Source of the DNA: Betaproteobacteria bacterium
GTDB taxonomy: Bacteria > Pseudomonadota > Gammaproteobacteria > Burkholderiales > Rhodocyclaceae
DNA: 64,000 bases
NCBI GenBank assembly: GCA_020621405.1
Contig: JAHRYN010000001.1
Coordinates: forward strand, 186,001-250,000
Reading direction: 5' to 3'
Shown: piece after piece, positions 28,259-41,325 of the stretch
Position numbering within the stretch: the first letter of the stretch is position 1
Layout: each line of letters begins with the position of its first letter
Notes under the pieces: model-generated
The model's input: the letters and a program-made list of their open reading frames with translations, nothing else
Told to the model about the DNA's origin: nothing
The model's database searches: none
Translations under genes and position numbers: made by a program

Positions 28259-30373
28259 TCAGCCTTGCTGTTCGCTCGACTCAGCACCTGCCAGCAGTGC
28301 CTTCATCGACAGGCGGATACGACCCTTCTCGTCGGTCTCCAGAACCTTGACCTTAACCTGCTGGCCTTCCTTCAGATGGTCTGCGACGTTCGCGATGCGC
28401 TCGTTGGCGATCTGCGAAATGTGCAGCAGGCCGTCCTTGCCGGGCAGCACGCTGACGATGGCGCCGAAATCGAGCAGACGCAGCACCGTACCGTCATACA
28501 CCTTGCCCACTTCGACTTCGGCGGTGATCGCCTCGATGCGGCGCTTGGCTGCTTCGGCCGCTTCGGCGTTCACCGATGCGATGGTGATGTTGCCATCATC
28601 GGAGATGTCGATCGTGGCACCGGTTTCTTCAGTCAGCGCGCGGATGACGGCACCACCCTTGCCGATCACGTCGCGGATCTTTTCCGGATTGATCTTCATG
28701 TTCAGCAGACGCGGGGCGTAGTTCGAAACACCTTCGCGTGCGCCGCTCATCGACTGCTGCATGATGCCGAGGATGTGCTTGCGTGCCTCGTGGGCCTGAG
28801 CCAGCGCGACCTGCATGATTTCCTTCGTGATGCCCTGAATCTTGATGTCCATCTGCAGCGCGGTGATGCCGCTGTCGGTACCCGCCACCTTGAAGTCCAT
28901 GTCGCCGAGGTGATCTTCGTCGCCGAGGATGTCGGTCAGCACCGCAAAGCGGTTGCCGTCCTTGATCAGGCCCATCGCGATACCGGCGACGTGCGCCTTC
29001 AGCGGCACGCCGGCATCCATCAGGGCGAGCGAGCCACCACAGACGGAAGCCATCGACGAGGAGCCGTTCGATTCGGTGATTTCCGACACCACGCGCATCG
29101 AGTAGCTGAACTCTTCTGGCGACGGCAGCACGGCGATCAGCGCGCGCTTGGCCAGGCGACCATGGCCGATTTCGCGGCGTTTCGGTGCGCCGAAGCGACC
29201 GGTTTCACCGGTGGCGAACGGCGGCATGTTGTAGTGGAGCATGAAGCGGTCGCGGTATTCGCCGCCGAGCGCGTCGATGATCTGTTCGTCACGGCCGGTA
29301 CCCAGCGTGGCAATCACCAGAGCCTGGGTTTCGCCACGCGTGAACATGGCGGAGCCATGGGTACGCGGCAGTACGCCGTTGCGGATGTAGATCGGGCGCA
29401 CGGTGCGGGTGTCTCGACCATCGATGCGCGGCTCGCCATTCAGGATGCGGCTGCGCACGATACGTGCCTCGACGTCGAAGAAATAGTTCTTGATCGTGTT
29501 CACGTCCGGCGCAGTAGCGGCATCGGCAGTCAGTGCCGCAACCACTTCGTTGCGGATCTCGTTCACGCGCTGGCTGCGGACCTGCTTCTGCGTGATGCGG
29601 TAGGCATCCTGAAGCTTGGCTTCGGCCATGCCGGTGATGCTGTTCCACAGCGCTTCGTCACGTGACGGGGCCTGCCAGTCCCACTCCGGCTTGCCGGCGA
29701 CTTCGACCAGTTCATTGATCGCATTGATCGCGACCTGCATCTGTTCGTGACCGAATACGACGGCGCCGAGCATGACCTCTTCCGACAGTTCCATCGCTTC
29801 CGACTCGACCATCAGCACGGCCGCTTCGGTACCGGCGACCACCAGATTCAGCTGGCTGGTCTTGAGCTGCGTAGCCGTCGGATTCAGGATGTACTGGCCA
29901 TCGGCATAACCGACACGGGCAGCGCCGATCGGGCCGCTGAAAGGAATGCCGGAGATGGCGAGAGCGGCCGAAGCGCCGATCAGCGCCGGAATGTCGGCAT
30001 CGACTTCCGGATTCAGCGACAGTACCTGCACGATCACCTGGACTTCGTTGTAGAAGCCCTCCGGGAACAGCGGACGGATCGGACGATCGATCAGGCGCGA
30101 AGTCAGCGTTTCCTTCTCGGTCGGACGACCTTCACGCTTGAAGAAACCGCCCGGAATGCGGCCGGCTGCGTAGAACTTTTCTGCGTAATCGACGGTGAGC
30201 GGGAAGAAGTCCTGACCCGGCTTGGCCGACTTGGCAGCCACGACAGTCGCGAGCACGACCGTCTCCTCGACATTGACAATGACTGCACCACCGGCCTGAC
30301 GCGCGATCTCGCCGGTTTCCAGCACCACCTTCTGGGTGCCGAGCATGAATTCCTTGCGGGTAGCGTTGAGCAA
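28259..30373 (-). CDS. pnp: Polynucleotide phosphorylase
   Basis: A 704-residue 3'-to-5' phosphorolytic exoribonuclease (E. coli 711). Two RNase PH-like domains are present ([20 protein letters not shown]; later [20 protein letters not shown]-type segment), followed by a KH domain ([20 protein letters not shown]) and a C-terminal S1 domain ([16 protein letters not shown]). It lies downstream of rpsO, as in most proteobacteria, separated by a terminator-like stem and a second leader hairpin, consistent with the known RNase III/PNPase autoregulation in E. coli. Confidence 0.97.
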   Translation of the reverse strand: MLNATRKEFMLGTQKVVLETGEIARQAGGAVIVNVEETVVLATVVAAKSAKPGQDFFPLTVDYAEKFYAAGRIPGGFFKREGRPTEKETLTSRLIDRPIRPLFPEGFYNEVQVIVQVLSLNPEVDADIPALIGASAALAISGIPFSGPIGAARVGYADGQYILNPTATQLKTSQLNLVVAGTEAAVLMVESEAMELSEEVMLGAVVFGHEQMQVAINAINELVEVAGKPEWDWQAPSRDEALWNSITGMAEAKLQDAYRITQKQVRSQRVNEIRNEVVAALTADAATAPDVNTIKNYFFDVEARIVRSRILNGEPRIDGRDTRTVRPIYIRNGVLPRTHGSAMFTRGETQALVIATLGTGRDEQIIDALGGEYRDRFMLHYNMPPFATGETGRFGAPKRREIGHGRLAKRALIAVLPSPEEFSYSMRVVSEITESNGSSSMASVCGGSLALMDAGVPLKAHVAGIAMGLIKDGNRFAVLTDILGDEDHLGDMDFKVAGTDSGITALQMDIKIQGITKEIMQVALAQAHEARKHILGIMQQSMSGAREGVSNYAPRLLNMKINPEKIRDVIGKGGAVIRALTEETGATIDISDDGNITIASVNAEAAEAAKRRIEAITAEVEVGKVYDGTVLRLLDFGAIVSVLPGKDGLLHISQIANERIANVADHLKEGQQVKVKVLETDEKGRIRLSMKALLAGAESSEQQG

Positions 30374-30398
30374 GTTGATTCCTTTCTGAGCATTTCAC

Positions 30399-30418
30399 GG
30401 CGGGCATGCGCGCCCGCC
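30399..30418 (-). promoter_or_regulatory. Leader hairpin upstream of pnp
   Basis: GGCGGGC pairs with GCCCGCC around GCGCAT, directly after the rpsO terminator-like stem. In E. coli the pnp leader forms an RNase III-cleaved hairpin that PNPase uses for autoregulation; this one is shorter but similarly placed. Confidence 0.5.
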
Positions 30419-30457
30419 AAAAAACAAACCGGCGGAGTCGCAAGGACTCACGCCGGT
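30419..30457 (-). terminator. rpsO-pnp intergenic terminator
   Basis: On the minus strand ACCGGCG-t-GAGTC pairs with GACTC-CGCCGGT around CTTGC, followed by TTGTTTTTT. It can end part of the rpsO transcription while letting some continue into pnp. Confidence 0.85.
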
Positions 30458-30504
30458 GTGTAGGGTCAAGCCTTCAACGGCCTGGGCATTGCCTGCGGGC
30501 GCAA

Positions 30505-30774
30505 TTACTTGCGCAGACCGAGACGCCCGATCAGCCCGCGATAGCTGTCTGCGTTGGTGCGCTTCAGGTAGTCGAGCAGCTTGCGGCGCTGGCTCACCAT
30601 CTTCAGCAGACCACGGCGGGAGTGGTGGTCCTTCACATGTTCCTTGAAATGACCGGTCAGGTCATTGATGCGTGCGGTCAGCAGGGCGACCTGAACTTCG
30701 GGCGACCCCGTATCGCCGGCCGCGCGCTGGAAGTCGGCCACAATGCGGGCTTTGTCGGCGGAAACGATAGCCAT
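30505..30774 (-). CDS. rpsO: 30S ribosomal protein S15
   Basis: An 89-residue protein of exactly the usual length. Diagnostic segments are [20 protein letters not shown], the [16 protein letters not shown] stretch and [11 protein letters not shown]15 nucleates the central domain of 16S rRNA and represses its own translation in E. coli. It has its own promoter between truB and its start. Confidence 0.98.
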   Translation of the reverse strand: MAIVSADKARIVADFQRAAGDTGSPEVQVALLTARINDLTGHFKEHVKDHHSRRGLLKMVSQRRKLLDYLKRTNADSYRGLIGRLGLRK

Positions 30775-30806
30775 CGATCTAAACTCTCTCGTTTGGAAAA
30801 CCGAAA

Positions 30807-30834
30807 ATTATACGCCAGAGCCGAGCAATCTCAA
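30807..30834 (-). promoter_or_regulatory. rpsO promoter
   Basis: On the minus strand TTGAGA (complement of 30829-30834) is followed by 16 bases and a perfect TATAAT (complement of 30807-30812). The -35 overlaps the truB stop codon. It should give S15 and PNPase expression independent of the rimP operon. Confidence 0.75.
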
Positions 30835-31760
30835 GCGTTTTGGCCACTTTCCTGCGGCAAAAGACGTTTTACTCGAACTTCACCGCCCCGAACAATGACC
30901 AGACCGAGAAAATCAGTACCGGCATAGGCCCGCATGACCTGTCCTTCGGACGGAACGGAATCGGCTGAAACCCTTGCCAGCGGCACCGCCTGGCCGTTTA
31001 TCAGCCGTCTGGCGCCATCCGCATCGACACCGAGGGCCGGCATGTCCTGCAAAAGCACGTCCGCCGGCTGCAGCAGCGCCATGCGCTGGTCCTCGTCAAG
31101 CGCGGCAAGCTGCTCCAGCGTGCATGCCGACTGCAGGTGCAGCGGTCCGGTGCGGGTACGTCGTAGCCCGGTCAGATGTGCGCCGCAACCGAGCATCGCT
31201 CCGATATCTTCGGCCAGGGTGCGGATGTAGGTGCCCTTGCTGCACAGCACGCGCATCGCGAACTCGGGCAGTGCGACATCCTGCAGTTCGATTTCACGGA
31301 TGCGTACATGGCGTACCGCTCGTTCTATCGTTTCACCGGCGCGAGCGTATTCGTACAGCGGCTTGCCCTGATGCTTCAAGGCGGAATGCATCGGCGGAAT
31401 CTGTTCGATGTCACCGGTATGTGCCCGCAGCGCGCGTTCCAGCTGACCGGCGTCGACATCAACCGGCCGCATCTCCAGCACCTCGCCCTCCGCATCGCCA
31501 GTACTCGTGCGCACGCCGAGCTTCACGCGCGCCAGATATTCCTTGTCGGCATCCAGCATCTGTCCGGCAAAGCGCGTGGCTTCGCCGAAGCAGATCGGCA
31601 GCAGGCCGCTGGCAAGCGGGTCGAGTGTTCCGGTGTGGCCGGCGCGAGCGGCCTGAAACAGGCGCCGCGCCTTCTGCAGTGCGTCGTTGGAACTCAGCCC
31701 CAGGGGTTTGTCGAGCAGCAGTACGCCGCTGATGGCCTTCCAGCGCGAACGGGGCTGCAA
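30831..31760 (-). CDS. truB: tRNA pseudouridine-55 synthase
   Basis: A 309-residue protein. The catalytic motif GHTGTLDPLASGLLP holds the nucleophile Asp47, and the KxYLARVKLGVRTSTGDAEG segment and C-terminal PUA-like region follow. It makes the T-loop pseudouridine-55 in tRNAs. The start appears to be TTG at 31758-31760, one base after the rbfA stop, with GAGGA in the preceding rbfA codons as ribosome-binding site; no nearby ATG or GTG fits. Confidence 0.93.
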   Translation of the reverse strand: MQPRSRWKAISGVLLLDKPLGLSSNDALQKARRLFQAARAGHTGTLDPLASGLLPICFGEATRFAGQMLDADKEYLARVKLGVRTSTGDAEGEVLEMRPVDVDAGQLERALRAHTGDIEQIPPMHSALKHQGKPLYEYARAGETIERAVRHVRIREIELQDVALPEFAMRVLCSKGTYIRTLAEDIGAMLGCGAHLTGLRRTRTGPLHLQSACTLEQLAALDEDQRMALLQPADVLLQDMPALGVDADGARRLINGQAVPLARVSADSVPSEGQVMRAYAGTDFLGLVIVRGGEVRVKRLLPQESGQNA

Positions 31761-31761
31761 C

Positions 31762-32133
31762 TCAGTCCTCGCCGCTGGAGGGGCCGGAATGCAGCGCCTT
31801 GTCGATCAGGCGGGAAAGATGATCGGCACGCGCCAGCGTCTCGTCATGGACGAAATGCAGCGCAGGCGTCGTGTGGATGCGCACACGACGGCCGATTTCA
31901 CGGCGCAGGAAGCCTGAAGCACGGACCAGACCTTCCTGAATGTGCTGCAGCGCGTCGCCTTCGGCCAGCGTCGTGTAGAACACCTTGGCATGCGCGTAGT
32001 CGGGCGTGACCTCCACCGCGGTCAACGAAATCATGCCGACACGCGGGTCCTTCAGCTCGGTGGCGATCAGCTGCGCAAGTTCGCGCCGGATCGCCTCGGC
32101 CACACGGTCACTACGGGAATAACGTTCGCTCAT
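31762..32133 (-). CDS. rbfA: Ribosome-binding factor A
   Basis: A 123-residue KH-like cold-shock factor for 30S maturation. The RVAEAIRRELAQLI opening, DPRVGMISLTAVEVTPDYAH and the C-terminal PALHFVHDET are family hallmarks. It sits between infB and truB in the conserved operon order. Confidence 0.96.
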   Translation of the reverse strand: MSERYSRSDRVAEAIRRELAQLIATELKDPRVGMISLTAVEVTPDYAHAKVFYTTLAEGDALQHIQEGLVRASGFLRREIGRRVRIHTTPALHFVHDETLARADHLSRLIDKALHSGPSSGED

Positions 32134-32151
32134 CGATTGCGTGCCGCTGCC

Positions 32152-34911
<2,760 letters not shown>

Positions 34912-34922
34912 ACCGTCCTCAA

Positions 34923-36395
34923 TTATTCAAACCAGTGCGCGCGCGCAGTGGTAATCAGCGATGTCGCGCGTGCGGCATCGATGCCGGCAATCTCGACCAG
35001 CTCATCGACTGCCAGATCCGCCAGATCGTCACGCGTGCGCACATTTGCGCGCGCGAGTTGTGCAGCCAGCGGCTTGTCCATCCCGTCGAGCCCGAGCAGG
35101 TCATCGTCGACCTGTTCGAGCTGCTCCTCATCGACGATGGCTTCGGTCAGCAGCACGTTGCGCGCACGGGTGCGCAACTCGTTGACCGTGTCTTCGTCGA
35201 ATGCCTCGATTTCCAGCATTTCCGCCAGGGGCACGTAAGCCACTTCTTCCAGCGTCGAGAAGCCTTCTTCGATCAGGATGTCGGCGACTTCCTCGTCCAC
35301 GTCCAGCTTGGACATGAACAACAGCCGGATCGCCGCATTTTCGGCGTCGGACTTGGCGGCGGACTGCTCCACCGTCATCAGGTTGATCTTCCAGCCGGTC
35401 AGCTCCGACGCCAGACGCACGTTCTGGCCGCTGCGTCCGATGGCGATCGCCAGGTTGTCCTCGTTGACGACGACATCCATGCTGTGCGCGTCCTCATCGA
35501 CGACGATGCTTGCCACTTCGGCCGGTGCCAGCGCCCCGATGACGAACTGTGCCGGATCGGGCGACCACAGGATGATGTCGACGCGCTCACCGCCCAGCTC
35601 GTTGGTGACCGCCTGCACGCGCGAACCGCGCATGCCGATGCAGGTACCCTGCGGATCGACACGCGGATCGTTCGACTTGACCGCGATCTTGGCGCGAATG
35701 CCGGGGTCGCGCGCGGCGCCCTTGATTTCGATCAGGCCGTCCTCGATCTCGGGCACTTCGAGCTCGAACAGCTTCATGATGAATTCGGGTGCGGTACGCG
35801 ACAGAATGATCTGCGGGCCGCGCGCCTGGCGATCCACGCGCAGCAGCACCGCCTTGACGCGGTCGCCGACGCGCAGGTTCTCGCGGGCAATGATGTGTTC
35901 GCGCGGCAGCAGCGCTTCCAGACGGCCGACCTCGATGATCGCGTTGCCGCGCTCGATGCGCTTGATCGTGCCGGTAACGAGATGATCCTTGCGCTCCAGG
36001 AAGTCGCTCAGGATCTGCTCGCGCTCGGCGTCGCGGATGCGCTGCAGGATGACCTGCTTGGCCGCCTGCGCGCCGATGCGGCCGAAGTCTATGGATTCGA
36101 GCGACTCTTCGATGTATTCGTCGACCTGGATGTCCGGAATCTGGTCGCGCGCATCGATGAGGCCGATCTGCGATTCGTCGTTCTCGACCAGCTCGTCGGG
36201 CACGACCAGCCAGCGGCGGAAGGTTTCGTACTCGCCGCTGTCGCGATCGATCGTGACGCGGATGTCGGCGTCGTCGTGCGTGCGCTTCTTGGTGGCCGAC
36301 GCCAGGGCGGATTCCAGCGCGCCGAACACCACATCGCGGCCCACGTTCTTCTCGCGTGCCAGTGCATCCACCAGCAACAGAATCTCGCGACTCAT
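34923..36395 (-). CDS. nusA: Transcription termination/antitermination factor NusA
   Basis: A 490-residue protein (E. coli 495). The N-terminal RNA-polymerase-binding domain, an S1 domain ([18 protein letters not shown]-type), two KH domains ([38 protein letters not shown]) and two acidic C-terminal repeats ([31 protein letters not shown]) are visible in order. It overlaps rimP by 4 bases. A hairpin in the operon leader is a plausible target for its own feedback control. Confidence 0.97.
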   Translation of the reverse strand: MSREILLLVDALAREKNVGRDVVFGALESALASATKKRTHDDADIRVTIDRDSGEYETFRRWLVVPDELVENDESQIGLIDARDQIPDIQVDEYIEESLESIDFGRIGAQAAKQVILQRIRDAEREQILSDFLERKDHLVTGTIKRIERGNAIIEVGRLEALLPREHIIARENLRVGDRVKAVLLRVDRQARGPQIILSRTAPEFIMKLFELEVPEIEDGLIEIKGAARDPGIRAKIAVKSNDPRVDPQGTCIGMRGSRVQAVTNELGGERVDIILWSPDPAQFVIGALAPAEVASIVVDEDAHSMDVVVNEDNLAIAIGRSGQNVRLASELTGWKINLMTVEQSAAKSDAENAAIRLLFMSKLDVDEEVADILIEEGFSTLEEVAYVPLAEMLEIEAFDEDTVNELRTRARNVLLTEAIVDEEQLEQVDDDLLGLDGMDKPLAAQLARANVRTRDDLADLAVDELVEIAGIDAARATSLITTARAHWFE

Positions 36396-36844
36396 CGTTT
36401 CAACTCCTGCTTGCGTTCAAAGTCCGGCACCAGACGGGCGCGCTCGATCTGCGACAGCTCGAACTCGTATGCCACACCCTTGATATCCATGGTCAGCCGA
36501 TCGTCGGCCACCCCTGCCAGACGCCCGGTGAAGTTGCGCTGATTGCCAACCGGAACGCGCGTACGCAACTGCGCTTCCTGTCCGGTGAAGCGGACAAAAT
36601 CGGCCGCCTTGCGCAGCGGACGGTCAAGTCCGGGAGAGGACACTTCGAGGCGGTCGTAATCGACGTTTTCGACCATGAACAGCCGCGTCAGATGATTGCT
36701 CACCGTCACGCAGTCGTCCACGGTGATACCCGACGGCGCGTCAATGAATACGCGCAGCAGGCGGCCCCTCGGGGAGGTTTCAAGATCAACGAATTCGTAG
36801 CCAAGCCCGCTTACCGCGTGCTCGATCAGTTCTGCAACACTCAT
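36392..36844 (-). CDS. rimP: Ribosome maturation factor RimP
   Basis: A 150-residue protein needed for 30S assembly. It starts [20 protein letters not shown] and holds [16 protein letters not shown] and SSPGLDRPL, the family signatures. The ATG at 36844 is chosen over upstream in-frame ATGs because these overlap the leader hairpin and promoter. Its stop overlaps the nusA start (ATGA). Confidence 0.95.
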   Translation of the reverse strand: MSVAELIEHAVSGLGYEFVDLETSPRGRLLRVFIDAPSGITVDDCVTVSNHLTRLFMVENVDYDRLEVSSPGLDRPLRKAADFVRFTGQEAQLRTRVPVGNQRNFTGRLAGVADDRLTMDIKGVAYEFELSQIERARLVPDFERKQELKR

Positions 36845-36871
36845 CCCAGCAATACACTTCCGGACGCACAA

Positions 36872-36896
36872 ATAAAAAATGGGCTGACCGCCCATC
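36872..36896 (-). terminator. Intrinsic terminator/attenuator in the rimP leader
   Basis: On the minus strand ATGGGC-GGTCA-GCCCAT is followed by TTTTTATT. It lies 28 bases before the rimP start and downstream of a good promoter, so transcripts of the rimP-nusA-infB operon must pass it. It may also stop transcripts arriving from rluB. Confidence 0.75.
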
Positions 36897-36932
36897 AAAA
36901 AACGCCGGCACCGCCAGCGCGACAAGTCCGGG

Positions 36933-36961
36933 AGTGTATCAGAGCGCGCCCTCCCCCTCAA
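36933..36961 (-). promoter_or_regulatory. Promoter of the rimP-nusA-infB operon
   Basis: On the minus strand TTGAGG (complement of 36956-36961), 17 bases, then TACACT (complement of 36933-36938) preceded by TGA, an extended -10. The start of transcription would fall near 36926, giving a leader of about 80 bases that contains the hairpin at 36872-36896. Confidence 0.6.
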
Positions 36962-37001
36962 CCTGAATGGTGGACGGCGCCCCCGCTACGATGGTATGTC
37001 G

Positions 37002-38078
37002 TCAGGCGCCCTCGGCCGGCCTGTTCGACGGACGGCGCCGGCGGCGCTTGCGTGCCGGCGCATCACCCGCCGCAGCCCCCGGTCCCTGCGCACCCTTTGC
37101 TGCTGCAGGTCCGGCAGGCTGGGCACCACCCGCCGCATCGCGCGGCTTGCGCGGACCGCGACGACGGCCCTGCGGCTTGGCACCCGGCGCACCTTCGGCT
37201 GCCGGCGGACGCGCACCGGCCGGCTTGGCGCGGGGAGCGCCCTTGGCCGGCACTGCCGCCATCAGGCGTGCGACTTCCTCAGGCTTGAGCTCTTCCGACT
37301 GGCCGCGACGCAGACGGGGTGGCAGCTCGAACGGGCCGTAGCGGACGCGCGTCAGCCGGCTCACGGTCAGACCGATCGCCTCGAACATGCGGCGCACTTC
37401 GCGATTGCGCCCTTCCGCGATCGTCACGTGATACCAGTGATTCGATCCTTCGCCCCCACCATCGGTCAGCGAATTGAACTTGGCCATGCCGTCCTCGAGT
37501 TCGACGCCGTCAAGCAGCCTGCGCGCATTCTCCTCACTCAGCTCGCCGATCAGCCGCACCGCGTACTGGCGCTCCAGCTCGTAGCTCGGGTGCATCATCT
37601 TGTTCGCCAGCTCACCGCTGGTCGTGAACACCAGCAGACCGGACGTATTGAAGTCGAGCCGGCCGACCGCGATCCAGCGCCCGCCGCCGATGCGCGGCAG
37701 CTTGTCGAACACCGACGGACGGCCTTCCGGGTCGTCGCGCGACACGATTTCGCCTTCCGGCTTGTGGTAGATCAGCACGCGCGGTGCGCGCGGCGCGAAA
37801 TGGATGTGGATCAGCTTGCCGTTGACGCGCACCTTGTCTTCCGGACCAACCCTCTGGCCGACATGCGCAGGCAGCGCATTGACGCTGATGCGCCCGGCGA
37901 CGATCCAGTCCTCCAGCTCGCGGCGCGAACCGAGGCCCATGTCGGCGAGCATCTTGTGCAGCTTCTGCGGCTCGCTGAACACCACCGGACCGCGCTTTTT
38001 CGGGCGGGCGTCCGGCGACTTGTAATTGGCAACGTTGCCATTGACCTGGGGACCAGGCCTGCGCTTACCTTGCATCAT
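37002..38078 (-). CDS. rluB: 23S rRNA pseudouridine-2605 synthase RluB
   Basis: A 358-residue RsuA-family enzyme. S4 domain ([20 protein letters not shown]), catalytic Asp in [17 protein letters not shown] and [20 protein letters not shown] are typical of RluB. The C-terminal 90 residues are a basic Ala/Pro/Arg-rich tail. Adjacency to scpA and scpB is the standard RluB context. The start overlaps the scpB end by 14 bases; a second ATG is one codon in. Confidence 0.93.
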   Translation of the reverse strand: MMQGKRRPGPQVNGNVANYKSPDARPKKRGPVVFSEPQKLHKMLADMGLGSRRELEDWIVAGRISVNALPAHVGQRVGPEDKVRVNGKLIHIHFAPRAPRVLIYHKPEGEIVSRDDPEGRPSVFDKLPRIGGGRWIAVGRLDFNTSGLLVFTTSGELANKMMHPSYELERQYAVRLIGELSEENARRLLDGVELEDGMAKFNSLTDGGGEGSNHWYHVTIAEGRNREVRRMFEAIGLTVSRLTRVRYGPFELPPRLRRGQSEELKPEEVARLMAAVPAKGAPRAKPAGARPPAAEGAPGAKPQGRRRGPRKPRDAAGGAQPAGPAAAKGAQGPGAAAGDAPARKRRRRRPSNRPAEGA

Positions 38079-38634
38079 TGAAATCCATCACCTTCTGTAA
38101 TTCGGCCAGCGGCGGCAGCTCGGCAAGCGTGCGCAGGCCCAGATCGTCAAGAAAACGTCGTGTCGTGGCATACAGCGCCGGACGGCCCGGCACTTCCCGG
38201 TATCCCACGCTGTCTATCCAGCCGCGCCCTTCGAGCGCCTTGATGATGCCGGGCGACACCGACACGCCACGTATGTCCTCGATGTCACCGCGCGTCACCG
38301 GCTGGCGGTAAGCGATGATCGCCAGGGTTTCCATCACCGCCCTGGAATAACGGGGCGGTTTTTCATTCTTCAGCCGGTCCAGATAGGGCTGCACATCGGT
38401 CCGCGTGCGGAAGCGCCAGCCCGATGAAACCTGCACCAGTTCGACACCGCGCCCACTCCAGTCTTCCCGCAGCTCATCCAGCAGACGCCGGATCAGGCCC
38501 GCATCCAGTTCCTGCTCGAACAGCCGCTTCAGTTCGCCCGCCGTCAGCGCATCCTGCGAAGCCAGCAGCGCCGCTTCCAGTATTCGCTTGATATCAGACG
38601 GGTTCGGCGACTGCTGTTCGGGCGTGTCGGACAT
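38065..38634 (-). CDS. scpB: Segregation and condensation protein B
   Basis: A 189-residue winged-helix kleisin-interacting protein. The core [20 protein letters not shown] and the [10 protein letters not shown] segment, followed by [19 protein letters not shown], are diagnostic. With ScpA it joins SMC-type complexes for chromosome compaction. The ATG at 38634 (MSDTPEQQS) is preferred to one 12 codons upstream; both lie inside the scpA end. Confidence 0.95.
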   Translation of the reverse strand: MSDTPEQQSPNPSDIKRILEAALLASQDALTAGELKRLFEQELDAGLIRRLLDELREDWSGRGVELVQVSSGWRFRTRTDVQPYLDRLKNEKPPRYSRAVMETLAIIAYRQPVTRGDIEDIRGVSVSPGIIKALEGRGWIDSVGYREVPGRPALYATTRRFLDDLGLRTLAELPPLAELQKVMDFNDAR

Positions 38635-39412
38635 AAATCGGCGCAAAAGCTTCGATCTGAAGCAGTTCAATCAGGTTTTCGCGGGCCAGTTCGAGAACCG
38701 CGAGAAAATTCACCACCATCTGTGCTGCCGGCGCTCCTGCTTCGAACAGCTGGTCGAAGCGCAGCGAACCTTCGTCGGCGAGGCGCCGCAGGATGCCTGA
38801 CATGAACTCGCGCACCGACAGCGCATCGCGGGTAACGCTGTGATGCCGGGTCACGTTGGCATGACGCAGCAGCGCCAGCCATGCCAGCTGCAGATCGCCC
38901 GCGCTGACGCCGGGCTGGATCTCCGCGATCCGCTCCGCCACCTGCACGCCAACCCACTCGTGTTCGCGCTGGATCCGCGGCAGCGCGTCGAGCGCAATCG
39001 CGGCAGCTTTCATCTGTTCGTATTCGATCAGGCGGCGCACCAGTTCCGCCCGGGGATCCTCGCCCTCGTCCGCCGATTCGCGCGGCGGCTTGGGCAGCAG
39101 CATCCGCGACTTGATCTCCAGCAGCATCGCGGCCATCAGCAGATATTCCGCCGCCAGTTCCAGACGCGTCGAGCGCATCGCCTCGACGTAAACGAGGTAT
39201 TGCGCAGTCAGCGGCGCCATCGGAATGTCGAGGATATCGACATTGGCCTTGCGGATCAGGTAGAGCAGCAGATCAAGCGGTCCCTGGAACGCATCCAGGA
39301 ACACCTCGAGCGCGTCAGGCGGAATGTACAGGTCAAGCGGCAGCTTTTCCAGCGCCTCGCCATAGAGGCGTACCGGTGACCTGTCATCCAGCGTGAGCGC
39401 TTCGCCGGCCAT
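38594..39412 (-). CDS. scpA: Segregation and condensation protein A
   Basis: A 272-residue kleisin. Key segments are [34 protein letters not shown] and [20 protein letters not shown]. The C-terminal winged-helix region includes RFDQLF. It overlaps scpB by 41 bases and shares one base with the trpS stop (TGATG), indicating coupled translation. Confidence 0.95.
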   Translation of the reverse strand: MAGEALTLDDRSPVRLYGEALEKLPLDLYIPPDALEVFLDAFQGPLDLLLYLIRKANVDILDIPMAPLTAQYLVYVEAMRSTRLELAAEYLLMAAMLLEIKSRMLLPKPPRESADEGEDPRAELVRRLIEYEQMKAAAIALDALPRIQREHEWVGVQVAERIAEIQPGVSAGDLQLAWLALLRHANVTRHHSVTRDALSVREFMSGILRRLADEGSLRFDQLFEAGAPAAQMVVNFLAVLELARENLIELLQIEAFAPIYVRHARTAVAEPV

Positions 39413-40614
39413 CAGGCGTAGTTCAGCCCCATGGCTTCGCGCACGTCACGCATCGTTTCGGACGCCAGCTTGCGCGCACGCTCGCAGCCATCGGCAACGA
39501 TATTGCGCAGCAGCATCGGATCTTCCTCGTACTGGCGGGCACGTTCGTGAATCGGCGCCTGCTCCTTCAGCACGGCGTCTATCACCGGCTGCTTGCAGTC
39601 CAGGCAACCGATGCCGGCGGACCGGCAGCCTTCCTGCACCCACTTCTTCGTCGCGTCATCCGAATAGATCACGTGGAACTGCCAGACCGGGCAACGATCC
39701 GGATCACCCGGGTCGGTGCGGCGCACGCGCTGGGTGTCGGTCTTCATGCCGCGGATCTTCTTCGTCACCGTCTCCGGCTCTTCCCGCAGCATCAGCGTGT
39801 TGTTGTACGACTTCGACATCTTCTGGCCATCCAGCCCGGGCATGCGGGCTGCTTCGGTCAGCAGCGCACCCGGCTCGGCCAGGATCATCTTGCCGCCGCC
39901 TTCCAGATAGCCGTACAGGCGCTCCCGGTCACCCAGACTCAGGCTCTGCGCCTCGTCCAGCAGTGCATGGGCCTGGCCCAGCGCCTCGTCCTTGCCTTCC
40001 TGCTGGTACAGCGTGCGCAGTTCCTCGTACAGCTTGCCGCGCTTGCCGCCGAGCTTCCTGACCGCCTCGCGCGCCTTGTCCTCGAAGCCGGGCTCGCGCC
40101 CGTACAGATGATTGAAGCGGCGGGCGACCTCGCGGGTCAGTTCGACGTGCGGCACCTGATCCTCGCCGACCGGCACCAGATTGGCGCGATAGATGAGGAT
40201 GTCGGCCGACTGCAGCAGCGGGTAACCGAGAAAGCCGTAGGTCGCCAGATCGCGATCGGCCAGTTTTTCCTGCTGGTCCTTGTAGGTCGGCACGCGCTCC
40301 AGCCAGCCCAGCGGACACATCATCGACAGCAGCAGGTGCAGCTCGGCGTGCTCCGGCACGCGCGACTGGATGAACAGCGTGGCCTGCGACGGGTCGACCC
40401 CGGCGGCCAGCCAGTCGACCAGCATGTCCCACACGCTGCGCTCGATCACCTGCGTGTCTTCGTAATTGGTCGTCAGCGCATGCCAGTCGGCGACGAAGAA
40501 AAGGCAGGGATACTCGTGCTGCAGGCGCACCCAGTTCTTGAGAACGCCGTGATAGTGGCCGAGGTGCAGGCGCCCGGTGGGGCGCATGCCGGAAAGAACG
40601 CGTTCAGCGTACAT
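39412..40614 (-). CDS. trpS: Tryptophanyl-tRNA synthetase
   Basis: A 400-residue class I synthetase. HLGHY at 17-21 is the HIGH motif and GQKMSKSYNNT the KMSKS motif; the PLLQSADILIYRANLVPVGE and QVPHVELTREVARRFN segments bind Trp and tRNA. It is longer than E. coli TrpS (334), with an insertion around DPDRCPVWQFHVIY and GCLDCKQP that carries three cysteines, as in the longer TrpS subgroup. Confidence 0.95.
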   Translation of the reverse strand: MYAERVLSGMRPTGRLHLGHYHGVLKNWVRLQHEYPCLFFVADWHALTTNYEDTQVIERSVWDMLVDWLAAGVDPSQATLFIQSRVPEHAELHLLLSMMCPLGWLERVPTYKDQQEKLADRDLATYGFLGYPLLQSADILIYRANLVPVGEDQVPHVELTREVARRFNHLYGREPGFEDKAREAVRKLGGKRGKLYEELRTLYQQEGKDEALGQAHALLDEAQSLSLGDRERLYGYLEGGGKMILAEPGALLTEAARMPGLDGQKMSKSYNNTLMLREEPETVTKKIRGMKTDTQRVRRTDPGDPDRCPVWQFHVIYSDDATKKWVQEGCRSAGIGCLDCKQPVIDAVLKEQAPIHERARQYEEDPMLLRNIVADGCERARKLASETMRDVREAMGLNYA

Positions 40615-40632
40615 GGTGTGGATTCGTCCGGT

Positions 40633-41289
40633 TCAGAAAAGCAGCGACATCAGCGCGACCTTCGCCAACTGCAGCAAGGGTCGCAGGATATGGTCCAGCG
40701 CGCCGGTGAGCAACAGGCCGAGCAGGATAGGCAGCCCGAAGGGTTCGATGCGCGCGAAGGCGATCGACAGCTTCGGTGGCAGCAGGCTCACCATGATGCG
40801 GCCGCCGTCCAGCGGCGGTACCGGCAGCAGGTTGAGCGTCATCAGCACCAGGTTGATCACGATGCCCGATTCGGCCATCAGCTGCAGCGGCTCGCTGAAG
40901 GCGTCGGCCGGCAGCGCCAGCGAAAATTTGTAGGCCAATCCCCATCCGAGCGCCATCAGCAGATTGGCGGCCGGGCCGGCCGCCGCCACCCAGAACATGT
41001 CCTTCTTGGGCCGCCTGAGCAACGAGAAATTGACCGGTACCGGCTTGGCCCAGCCGAACAGCAGCCCGTGCTGGCCCAGCATCATCGAGCCGAAATACAT
41101 CAGCAGCGGCACCAGTACGGTACCGACCGGATCGATGTGCTTGAGCGGATTGATCGAGATGCGACCGGCCAGATGCGCGGTCGGATCCCCCTTGAGCAGG
41201 GCGGCGTATCCATGCGCTGCCTCGTGCAGCGTAATGGCCAGCACGACCGGCAGCACGATGACCGCCAAGCGTGCGATGCTTTCGTCCAT
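40633..41289 (-). CDS. Site-2 protease-like M50 zinc metalloprotease
   Basis: A 218-residue membrane protease. The HEAAH zinc motif at 22-26 sits in the first helix (ITLHEAAHGYAA), and the second motif NLLPVPPLDGGR supplies the Asp ligand. About six hydrophobic segments are visible. Homologues with this short form are common beside trpS in Betaproteobacteria; substrates are unknown. It is 18 bases upstream of trpS. Confidence 0.9.
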   Translation of the reverse strand: MDESIARLAVIVLPVVLAITLHEAAHGYAALLKGDPTAHLAGRISINPLKHIDPVGTVLVPLLMYFGSMMLGQHGLLFGWAKPVPVNFSLLRRPKKDMFWVAAAGPAANLLMALGWGLAYKFSLALPADAFSEPLQLMAESGIVINLVLMTLNLLPVPPLDGGRIMVSLLPPKLSIAFARIEPFGLPILLGLLLTGALDHILRPLLQLAKVALMSLLF

Positions 41290-41325
41290 GAGCGGGTCGG
41301 ATGCTAGCAGAACGCGGGCGGGACG

